Assembly (NCBI GenBank): GCA_002887195.1
Contig: PJAB01001793.1
Coordinates: 1-12,190 of the forward strand
Direction: 5' to 3'
Origin: Chrysochromulina parva
Taxonomy: Eukaryota > Haptophyta > Prymnesiales > Chrysochromulinaceae
Length of the DNA stretch: 12,190 nucleotides
The notes under the pieces were generated by a model, which was given only the letters and a program-made list of their open reading frames with translations, was not told the DNA's origin and ran no database searches. Made by a program: the position numbers and the translations under genes. Shown here piece after piece: positions 1-6,503 of this stretch; within the stretch, counting starts at the first letter, position 1, and the number at the start of each line of letters is the position of its first letter.

Positions 1-306
1 GTTATTTGCAGTAAATAGTGCCCAAATTTTCGCGCCTGCGGCGGGCTAAGGGGCAACTTGAATACCCCTTCCAGAACGCGCCCCCCTGTCGGTCCTCGAC
101 AAGTGGTACCTACCCATTGCGTCGCACATCAATATGGTACAACACCTCGTGCACCGCTAAATTAACGAACGAATCGAAAGCCGCCATACGTCGACACTAC
201 CACCTAGGAGCACACTCAGACTCGTAACGTGGAGGACTACAAACTAACGCCTGAATTCACGGCGTTGGAACTCAAAGTGACGCGCAATGATCGACATCAC
301 GTCCAG
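1..306. other. Intergenic edge region, no gene seen
   Basis: This stretch lies downstream of the SMYD-like gene on the minus strand. The open frames that cross it are short, lack protein-like composition and match nothing I recognise. It presumably holds the 3' UTR of the methyltransferase gene plus spacer. I see no tRNA, repeat array or mobile-element terminus. Confidence 0.5.
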
Positions 307-1725
307 TCAGCCCCCGGTGTGTGCGCGGTAAGCGTCGGGCGTCGGGGTCACCGCATACGCGCGCTGCCTCTGGCGCTCGACAGCTGCAGCGGTCGCGCGG
401 GTGAGCGGGTGGTTCTCTCCGAGGCAGCACTTGCGGATGCGGTGCGCCGCGGTGAGCGATCGAAGCGCCGCCACACACACCTGCTCGTGCTCATTGGCCG
501 ACAGGCCGCCCACCCTGAGCACGCGGCACAGCGCGCCACCGTGCGCCGAGTATAGAGCGGCGAGGTGCGGCGTGCCGTGCGGCAAGTGGAACTCGCAGGC
601 TGCGATGAGGTGGAGTGTTGCTTTGGCGACGACTTGTGGCTCGTCTACGCCGTCGGCGCGCACGGCCGCGAGCAGCGCTGCGTGCGCCTCCATCACGAGC
701 CAATGGAACGGGTGGACCGAACCTTGCAAGCCCGTGTTGAGAAAGTGGAGAAGACGCTTCGCCGCGCCCCCAAGCGTACCGGTATCGTCGGCCGCGTGCT
801 CGCCCTTTGCGCCCTTTGATACTCGGAGCGCCGCACGCACGGCGCCGATGCGCGCGTGCGCCTCGCGCTCAAGCGCGGCACTCGGGCTGCCCTCGGCCAC
901 GCTCGCGTGCTCGGCGGCGCAGCGCTCCGGACACTGATCTAAATCGAATCCAAAGGCAGCCCGGAGCAAAGTTGCACGCTCAGCTAGGGGGGAGTAGAGT
1001 TGCTCGTCTGAGAGGTACGAGCAGCAGAGCTCGGCGCCCGCCGGCACGTCCACGATCGCGCGCGCTTGCAAGCAGCGGCCGCGCTCGCTCCATGCGAAGC
1101 ACACGGACGGGCTGCACGAGTGGTTGAAGAGTGCGGCCGCAGGGTAAAGGCCAACGCCGGTCGCACGTGTCGCTGTCTCGTCGTCGCGGCTCACATGGAG
1201 GTTGCGCTTCACACGGAGGCAGAGGCGTGCGAGCTCGTCATCAGCCAGCGTGGCTATAGGCGGCGGCAGCGCACTGGAATGAGCTCTTATTCGGTGGACC
1301 ACCCGCTTCAGCACCGCCACATCGCCATCGTCGGCCTCGTCGGCACTGAGGGCTCGGACGATGCACCTCTGCTCCTCGCTTTGCATGACGGCGATGGCCA
1401 AGGCAACCGCGGCCTCATCCAGGCCGAATTCGTCGGATTCGTACGCACACGAGCGAGAGTTCGGACGGACGTCGTCAAAGAGCACGTGCCCGAGGGCAGG
1501 AACTTGCATCACCAACTCGCCGCACTTTATGGCTCGAGCGGCGAGGATGCATCGGCCGCGGGACGCGCACCAGCCGATGTGGACCGCATCGGAGCCTGCA
1601 AGGGCCGACGCAAAAGGTGAGATCCTGCTCCTCCAGTGATAAGCGCTGCCGCCATCCCGGTGCGGGACGACCACGACCAGATCGTCGGGCAGCACCCGGC
1701 TGGCCCTCACGGACGCCGACGCCAT
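307..1725 (-). CDS. SMYD-like SET-domain lysine methyltransferase without a MYND finger
   Basis: A 472-residue protein, probably transferring methyl groups from S-adenosylmethionine to lysines of histones or other proteins. Seen: a split SET domain at about residues 49-238. It opens with RGRCILAARAIKCGE (56-70, the usual 'RGR-G-I-x-x-G-E' start), carries the SAM/knot motif NHSCSPS (201-207) and ends with AELCCSYL (231-238, the usual 'GEEL-x-x-SY'). A post-SET-like stretch follows at 258-269, and then a helical, TPR-like C-terminus with GENHPL (436-441), as in SMYD proteins. Odd: the insertion between the SET halves (about 85-180) has no MYND zinc-finger cysteine pattern, and the post-SET motif keeps only two cysteines (265, 269). 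The frame stays open upstream to 1958, with ATGs at 1944 and 1926 (the latter in good Kozak context). I prefer 1725 because the extra residues look like translated leader. SMYD-type is confident; the substrate is unknown. Confidence 0.85.
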   Translation of the reverse strand: MASASVRASRVLPDDLVVVVPHRDGGSAYHWRSRISPFASALAGSDAVHIGWCASRGRCILAARAIKCGELVMQVPALGHVLFDDVRPNSRSCAYESDEFGLDEAAVALAIAVMQSEEQRCIVRALSADEADDGDVAVLKRVVHRIRAHSSALPPPIATLADDELARLCLRVKRNLHVSRDDETATRATGVGLYPAAALFNHSCSPSVCFAWSERGRCLQARAIVDVPAGAELCCSYLSDEQLYSPLAERATLLRAAFGFDLDQCPERCAAEHASVAEGSPSAALEREAHARIGAVRAALRVSKGAKGEHAADDTGTLGGAAKRLLHFLNTGLQGSVHPFHWLVMEAHAALLAAVRADGVDEPQVVAKATLHLIAACEFHLPHGTPHLAALYSAHGGALCRVLRVGGLSANEHEQVCVAALRSLTAAHRIRKCCLGENHPLTRATAAAVERQRQRAYAVTPTPDAYRAHTGG

Positions 1726-1955
1726 TCGCTCAGCACGGCGTTTCTGAACGATGCGTTTGGCGGTATTCGACGCGGTGTCGCGACAGTGACAGGAATTGTC
1801 GATGATCTGAGACGAGGTTTTTCGTTCCCGCTGGGGGCAACACGACCGGCCAACTCTGTTTTCAATGTTCAGGTTCTCGCCGTCTCGTGGGACCCGGTCT
1901 GTGGATACACACCATGACGTATCCATGCCGTGAGGTCCATGCATGCCAATGAATT

Positions 1956-2360
1956 TCACTTGCGCCTCAATGACTTCTTCTTAGAGGCCTTCGTCTTCGG
2001 TTCCTTCGAGCCGTAGACCTGTTTACCTGCCCGCTCCTTTTCCCACACCAACTTGTCCTGCGCCCATAATGAGGGCAGCGCCGAGGCAAGCACGATCAAA
2101 CCAAATTTGAAGCGCGCCTCCTGCTTAGCGACTTCCTCCTCCTCGGGCGTGAGCTCTGGCTTCTTGATGTCCTCAGGCTTGAACACTTTTGCGAGGAGCA
2201 TGGAAGGCGCGTCGTAGCTCGGGAAGATGGCGCTGGAGGCGGGCACCGGCGTCATCCGTTGTGCAATCGTCTGCTGCATGAGAGGCGCGTACATGGACGT
2301 TGTCGCCATTTGGGGCGGCGTCGGCACGATCAGGCCCGCGGCGCAAAAGCAGAGCAGCAT
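1956..2360 (-). CDS. Small putative organelle-targeted membrane protein, hypothetical
   Basis: A 134-residue protein of no family I recognise. Seen: a short hydrophobic N-terminus (MLLCFCAAGLIVP) like an ER signal; a Ser/Thr/Pro/Met-rich stretch with almost no acidic residues (14-55) that could be a plastid transit region; an acidic segment PEEEE (72-76); one hydrophobic helix at about 84-99; and a Lys/Arg-rich tail (117-134). Signal plus transit-like region plus a single membrane helix suggests a thylakoid or plastid-envelope protein in an alga with a secondary plastid; this is inference. The start at 2360 is the first ATG of the frame and has A at -3; anything further upstream begins with a non-ATG codon. 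The stop lies 230 bp upstream of the methyltransferase start. It is head-to-head with the gene starting at 2592. Confidence 0.7.
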   Translation of the reverse strand: MLLCFCAAGLIVPTPPQMATTSMYAPLMQQTIAQRMTPVPASSAIFPSYDAPSMLLAKVFKPEDIKKPELTPEEEEVAKQEARFKFGLIVLASALPSLWAQDKLVWEKERAGKQVYGSKEPKTKASKKKSLRRK

Positions 2361-2591
2361 TCTCGAGTGTGAAGTCAACAATAGGCTGTGAAGTCGAATT
2401 TGACCATTGGCTGTGAAGTCCCTGAGGTAAATTTATTATCCGTTATGTATCACTCTCATGCGAAGAGACTGACGTAACGGCCGTCACAGTAATCGAGAAT
2501 AGTACCGGGTAATCGAGAACTGTCCACAGCTGGTGGCGACGCCTTCCCCCTCCCGATCAGCGGCCTCCGCCGCCTCCATAGAGTTAATGGC
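2361..2591. promoter_or_regulatory. Putative bidirectional promoter with repeated short elements
   Basis: This is the 231-bp spacer between two divergent start codons (2360 minus, 2592 plus). It is more AT-rich than the flanking genes. Seen: TGTGAAGTC three times in the same orientation (2368-2376, 2387-2395, 2412-2420), the last two extended to GGCTGTGAAGTC; GTAATCGAGAA twice, 20 bp apart (2489-2499, 2509-2519); TGACG/CGTCA arms facing each other (2470-2474, 2482-2486), like bZIP half-sites; and an inverted CCAAT (ATTGG, 2406-2410). Promoter function is inferred from position and repetition only. Confidence 0.5.
2368..2420. repeat. Three direct copies of TGTGAAGTC
   Basis: The copies start at 2368, 2387 and 2412, so the spacings are 19 and 25 bp. 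Copies two and three share the longer core GGCTGTGAAGTC. The first copy lies only 8 bp upstream of the minus-strand ATG at 2360, so it may fall in that gene's 5' UTR. Confidence 0.7.
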
Positions 2592-2610
2592 ATGGAGGAG
2601 CTTCTGCTAG
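2587..2610 (+). promoter_or_regulatory. Overlapping upstream mini-ORF at the start of the 2592 gene
   Basis: An out-of-frame ATG at 2587, five bases before the ATG chosen for the 628-residue protein, opens a seven-codon frame that stops at TAG (2608-2610). The 2587 ATG has T at -3 (weak); the 2592 ATG has G at -3 and G at +4 (stronger). Ribosomes starting at 2587 would be lost to the main frame, so this could lower translation; that is inference. Confidence 0.35.
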
Positions 2611-4478
2611 CCTTTCATAAGCTGATGGCGCCGGTAGCCGTCTGCATTCAGAACTCCGCGATACCAAAGGACGAGCAGTTCTGGAGTGAGGGTGCTCTTA
2701 CTCCTCCGAGTTCTGCCACTGGAGGGCTACAGTCTTCCAGCAGTCTTCCAGCAGAGTTCAACAACCTCTTTCACAACTCGCCGATGCCGCCCTCAATGAA
2801 CATGCTGCCCTCACCCACAATGAGCCGCCAGCTGCTTAGCTCGCAAACACGCGGTAGCGAGGGCCCAACTCAGTTTGACATGCTCGCTGTGGACGAACAG
2901 ACGTCGTTGCGTGCCGGGCACGCCGATGTCGAGACAACAGGGGAGGTTCCGAGTACCCCGGTCGCTATCGATGGTTCAACGCACGCCGCGGCCAATGGTT
3001 TCTTCGACGACCAGCCTGCCCGCTTCGAGGATATTGTCGCGCTCGTCCATTCGACGACGGCGAAAGCAATCAACGATGCTCTGTACCGCGACGCCCTCGA
3101 CAGGGCACAGACGGCCAGAGGCACGACTGTGAATGTGTCAGCGCTCGCACGCGCGCGGGCGGCTAGGGAGGCGGCGGTGCAGCGGGCGGCTGAGCAGCGC
3201 GCGGCCGCCGAGATTGCGAGCGAGCACGGCATCGCGCTTGACAACTGGGAGCAGCGCTCGCGGGACGTGGGCCAGCTTGCAGCCCATAATGAGGCCGCCG
3301 AGATCAAGGCCAATCAGCGCCTCGGCCCTCTGCCGTCGCCTCAGCAGCAGGCGTACTCGCAGCAGCAGCAGGCGTACTCGCAGCAGCAGCAGGCGTACTT
3401 GCAGCAGCAGCAGCAGGCGCTGCCGACCAGCGGCTGGGCGACCTCACCTCCTCGTAAGTGCGCAGCCGGCTCTGCTGTCGCCAGCTCGGCAAGCCCATCA
3501 GAGGCCAGCGGCACGCCCGTGTCGTCACCCCACCGTGTCGTCACTCCAGACCGCATGCAGGCAGAGAGCTCGGCGAACATCTCGATCAACATACTCGAGA
3601 CGAGCGGCAGCGCGGTGGCGGCCGCACGCCGGCAAGCGGCGCCTCAGCCCAGACCGCTGCGCTCACTGACTGTAACGCATCTGAGCACAGTGCAGCTGCA
3701 GTGTGTGCTGCGCCACAGGGGATGTCGACAGCCCACCGAGACCCAGCCGTTGGAGTTCTATCAGCAATCCGCAGCGGAGCTTGGGCTACGTACCGTCAGT
3801 CCCGACGCGCTGCTGGCCGCGCTGCTGTTCTGTGGCTATCGTGTGGAGGGCGTCGCCGAGCCCGAGCCCGCCCTCAGCCCAAGTGAATCTTCCGCATCGC
3901 TCATCGCGCCGAGTGTGGTCTCAGCCTCTGCCGGCAACGCGTCCGTGGCCGCGCTTGCCGTTGACCTGCTCGGGTGGCAGCGCGCCGATGCGCTGGAGCG
4001 TTCGCGGATGCGCCCGCGGCAGCGAGCCTGCGCTCTCAAGCTTGCGGCGGACGCGCGTCTTCTCTCGGCGCTGCTCCTGCTGCTCCTGCTGCTCCTGCTG
4101 CCGCTGCTACTCGGCTTGGGTGGGAGTGGCCGTGAGCTCGCGGTGGTGGCGCCGCCGCCCTCGGCGCCGCGGCCACATCGAGTGACGGAGGCTGTGGCCC
4201 TCGCGCACGCAGCTACACGCACGCCCCTTCGTGCCCTGAGCAGCCTCGGCATCGTGTGCGATCTGCGTCAGTTGGCGTGCGGTGCCATCTGCGGTGTCGC
4301 GTGTGCGGGCTCGCGAGTGCACCAGCTGCAGCGAAGCCTGCGCGAGCCGGCGCGGATGGTGCTCAGCCACGTGCACGAGCTGCTTCGCCGCGTGCGCAAC
4401 CTCCTCGGGCGAGCTAGGTGGGACTTAGTAGCTGAGACTGGCAGCGGCACCTCGCAAGGCGACGGGGGAAGCTGTTGA
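2592..4478 (+). CDS. Low-complexity Gln-repeat protein with a C-terminal Leu-rich membrane segment, hypothetical
   Basis: A 628-residue protein I cannot assign to a family. Seen, in order: a Ser/Pro/Met-rich N-terminus (to about 100); an Ala/Arg/Glu-rich segment (about 140-245) that looks helical or coiled coil; a Gln repeat of QQQQAYS units (251-276); a Ser/Pro-rich stretch; a compact mixed segment (about 355-420, with LSTVQLQCVLRHRGC and LLAALLFCGYRVEGV) that looks folded and faintly recalls a SAP-type helix pair; a run of ten leucines in a strongly hydrophobic stretch (about 486-508) suitable as one membrane span; and an Arg/His-rich helical tail. The frame is open for 1.9 kb, far longer than its shadows, and begins at an ATG in good context, so I take it as real. 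The Leu tract is encoded by a CTG/CTC-like triplet run and could partly be a microsatellite expansion. Confidence 0.7.
   Translation: MEELLLAFHKLMAPVAVCIQNSAIPKDEQFWSEGALTPPSSATGGLQSSSSLPAEFNNLFHNSPMPPSMNMLPSPTMSRQLLSSQTRGSEGPTQFDMLAVDEQTSLRAGHADVETTGEVPSTPVAIDGSTHAAANGFFDDQPARFEDIVALVHSTTAKAINDALYRDALDRAQTARGTTVNVSALARARAAREAAVQRAAEQRAAAEIASEHGIALDNWEQRSRDVGQLAAHNEAAEIKANQRLGPLPSPQQQAYSQQQQAYSQQQQAYLQQQQQALPTSGWATSPPRKCAAGSAVASSASPSEASGTPVSSPHRVVTPDRMQAESSANISINILETSGSAVAAARRQAAPQPRPLRSLTVTHLSTVQLQCVLRHRGCRQPTETQPLEFYQQSAAELGLRTVSPDALLAALLFCGYRVEGVAEPEPALSPSESSASLIAPSVVSASAGNASVAALAVDLLGWQRADALERSRMRPRQRACALKLAADARLLSALLLLLLLLLLPLLLGLGGSGRELAVVAPPPSAPRPHRVTEAVALAHAATRTPLRALSSLGIVCDLRQLACGAICGVACAGSRVHQLQRSLREPARMVLSHVHELLRRVRNLLGRARWDLVAETGSGTSQGDGGSC
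3342..3420 (+). repeat. In-frame 21-nt minisatellite coding QQQQAYS
   Basis: Nearly four copies of a 21-nt unit made of CAG triplets plus a GCGTACTCG block; the last copies vary (TTG for TCG, then five CAG). It encodes QQQAYS, QQQQAYS, QQQQAYL and QQQQQAL. Because the unit is a multiple of three, copy-number change would keep the frame. Tyr-containing Gln repeats are common in disordered, self-associating protein regions; that role here is only a possibility. Confidence 0.9.
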
Positions 4479-5314
4479 TTCGATCGGAGATCTAGTCGTT
4501 TACGAACAGGCAACATCCTAGTACCGTGCAGCAAGCGGAGATAGCAGTGAGCGGAGCAGACACGCCTTTTTCGTCTGTCCGGAGTCGAGCATGGAGTGCT
4601 CGAGTGCCCAGACGAATTCACGAAATAATACGCACCGGGCTCACCGGCTACCCCGCACCGCTAGGACCGGCCCTGTGGTACGGACCCGGCGCTAGTGCCG
4701 CAAACGGCAAGGCCTCCCGACGCCGTATTACCGCGGCGGGCTTCGACTCTTAAGTATAACGCTCGTAACGGCGCGCCGCGGGGGTCGACGTGCACCCGGG
4801 GCGCCGGGGGCCCGCGCTTTACCGCTTAGCCGCTCGCGCGCTTCGCTCTTACTACGCGTACTACCGATGATCGATCCACCGATCTGATCGCGGGCGAGCG
4901 ACACCCCACCCACGCTGGCATAGTCGAATCGCACCGCGCGCCGCCGCCACGTGCGAACACTGCTAGATAACTGCTAGAGGCTTACGGTTGTACGCGCGAA
5001 AACGCGCGGTAAGGGTTTTACGAACCGGTATCGACGGGCCGCGGGCGACCATTGCCGCACGGCATTGGGCGCATGGGTATCGTTTCGCAATCGTTTCGCC
5101 ATACGATATGTCATTTAACACCGTCGAAGCGACGGTAGAAAGGCCCTTCCTATACTCCTCGCACGATTATCATTGGTTGCGCGGTTACAACCCCCCGTAT
5201 TATTATTGGTCTGCCGGACCCGCGTCCGCCGGCCGGGCCCAGCCGAGCGCCGACGCAGCGCGGCGGCAGCGAGGGCCGCGCGTACGGTAGGACATCATCT
5301 TCGTCAAATCCCGC
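4479..5314. other. 836-bp spacer between convergent genes, no gene seen
   Basis: It lies between the 3' ends of the 2592 and 5315 genes. It is GC-rich and unusually rich in CG-containing words such as GTACGCG and TAACGG. The frames in it are under about 110 codons, Arg-rich, and give no recognisable protein. Seen: a hairpin at 4981-5013, two direct copies of ATCGTTTCGC (5079-5088, 5090-5099), and a 13-base word (4725-4737) that resembles a universal SSU rRNA segment but has no rRNA flanks. No tRNA found. Confidence 0.5.
4981..5013. repeat. Inverted repeat (hairpin) with AAAA loop
   Basis: CGCGCG (4993-4998), AAAA, CGCGCG (5003-5008) form a perfect 6-bp stem with a tetraloop. Outside it CTTAC (4981-4985) and GTAAG (5009-5013) pair too, leaving GGTTGTA bulged on one side. 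It could be an RNA structure or a protein site; function unknown. Confidence 0.5.
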
Positions 5315-6100
5315 CTAAATGCGCTCGGCGCGAAACCCAGCGGCAATCACAGCGTCGATCGCCTTCTGCTCCACCTCGGCGGGTGCAAGCACGTCCGCTT
5401 GCAGCCGGAGCGTTGCTGTGCCGCTCTCGAGTGCCACGTCGCACGCGTCGACGCCATCCACGGCTGACAGAGTCGTGTATACCTTAGCTGTGCATGCGGT
5501 GCACCCCATGCCCGAGACACGAAGGTGCAATTGCTTGCCCTCCGCCGCGATTACGTCGCAATTACGCCTCCAGCTGAGCCATCGATCGCGTCGTTGCCAA
5601 ACCCAGAGCTGCTCGGGGAGGGTGGTGAGCACCGCGCAGAGCGCCGTGGCTACCAGCCTGTCGACAGGCTTCAGGCTTGCCTGCCGCCACACGACCGACT
5701 GCAGGTACATGGTAAGCGCGACGAAGTACGGTCGCGCGGGCCCGAGCACGGTGTTGAACCCTGCGCACCCGACTGAGAAGACGTTGAGCACCAGCTGCAA
5801 CACGCAGCACGATGAGGATAGCAGCCCGAGCAGAGACCAGCACTCGAGGCGCGCGAGGAACCGCTGCAAGAGCAAATTGAGGTGCGGAGAAAACAGCGCG
5901 CCGACGAATGTCAGCCCCGCAAGAGTTATCATGATCTTTTGCGGGAAGCCGGCATCGAAGAGGAGATGCTCTCGCTTCGCCGAATCGGCCGATGTCATAA
6001 TCACTGCAGCAGTGAGATCGGATGCTGATCGACGCATGAGGGAGATCGGCACGGCGCGCCAGATGAACGCGCGCGCACTGAGAACACTGAGCGGCAACAT
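5315..6100 (-). CDS. MerT-like membrane protein fused to a C-terminal HMA (MerP-like) metal-binding domain
   Basis: A 261-residue protein, probably moving a soft metal ion (mercury, copper or similar) across a membrane. Seen: an N-terminus like a targeting peptide (MLPLSVLSARAFIWRAVPIS); then about four hydrophobic spans (58-72, 89-109, 122-139, 149-167). A vicinal cysteine pair lies in the second span (SSSCC, Cys98-Cys99), followed by GCAGFN (111-116) and LGPARPYF (119-126). This resembles MerT, where a CC pair in a membrane helix precedes an 'LEPYRPIF'-like loop. The C-terminus (190-259) is a complete HMA domain with GMGCTAC (Cys200, Cys203), the metal-binding GMxCxxC motif. Known: bacteria carry MerTP fusions with this order. 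Inferred: the HMA domain hands metal to the membrane CC pair. The start at 6100 is the first ATG, with A at -3. HMA is certain; MerT kinship is likely but needs a profile search. It is head-to-head with the FkbM gene. Confidence 0.85.
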   Translation of the reverse strand: MLPLSVLSARAFIWRAVPISLMRRSASDLTAAVIMTSADSAKREHLLFDAGFPQKIMITLAGLTFVGALFSPHLNLLLQRFLARLECWSLLGLLSSSCCVLQLVLNVFSVGCAGFNTVLGPARPYFVALTMYLQSVVWRQASLKPVDRLVATALCAVLTTLPEQLWVWQRRDRWLSWRRNCDVIAAEGKQLHLRVSGMGCTACTAKVYTTLSAVDGVDACDVALESGTATLRLQADVLAPAEVEQKAIDAVIAAGFRAERI

Positions 6101-6503
6101 GCTGCTGTCGCTGAACACCGCCCTCTTTCCTCCCCGGGAGCGTTCTGTTCCGAGAAGATTCCTACCTCGATCCTCCAAGGCTGTGAACGCGCTAATCTTT
6201 TTTCTGTGATGAAAAACGAAAGGCGTCCGTGCGACCCCTCGTGAAGATGCGTTTCGAGAAAATGGGGGCCCCTGTGTGGACCCTCCTCGCCTTTAGACAT
6301 TGGCGCCTGAACATACAGGATTTCGTGCTGGGCCCGGTGCTGGGCCCCCAACATTATTCGTTTGGTGAGGAGGCGGAGAAGACTCTGCCTGAAACCCAAA
6401 CTTAACTTCCATACATGGGACAATCGATGTTCGTCCTAGAGACCAGGAGGCGCGCAAAGACGCACGCCTGGCGACGACTCTTGAAGGCGTGCACTGAAGG
6501 CTG
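6101..6503. promoter_or_regulatory. Divergent promoter region between MerTP-like and FkbM genes
   Basis: 403 bp between divergent start codons. Seen: two direct copies of GTGCTGGGCCC (6325-6335, 6337-6347), which contain the GGGCCC type of site; an AT-rich patch with a T run (6199-6204); and an imperfect inverted repeat with CCAGG (6443-6447) and CCTGG (6467-6471) ends. No frame here looks like an exon. Promoter role is inferred from position. Confidence 0.4.

Noticed and set aside
4725..4737. GTATTACCGCGGC, identical to part of a universal SSU rRNA segment
   Set aside because: The bases on both sides do not match SSU rRNA on either strand, and no other conserved rRNA words were found in the spacer; a chance match around a CCGCGG palindrome is simpler.
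5319..6209. 296-codon plus-strand frame opposite the MerTP-like gene
   Set aside because: The minus strand gives a clear HMA domain and membrane spans; the plus frame has no domain and is an antisense shadow.
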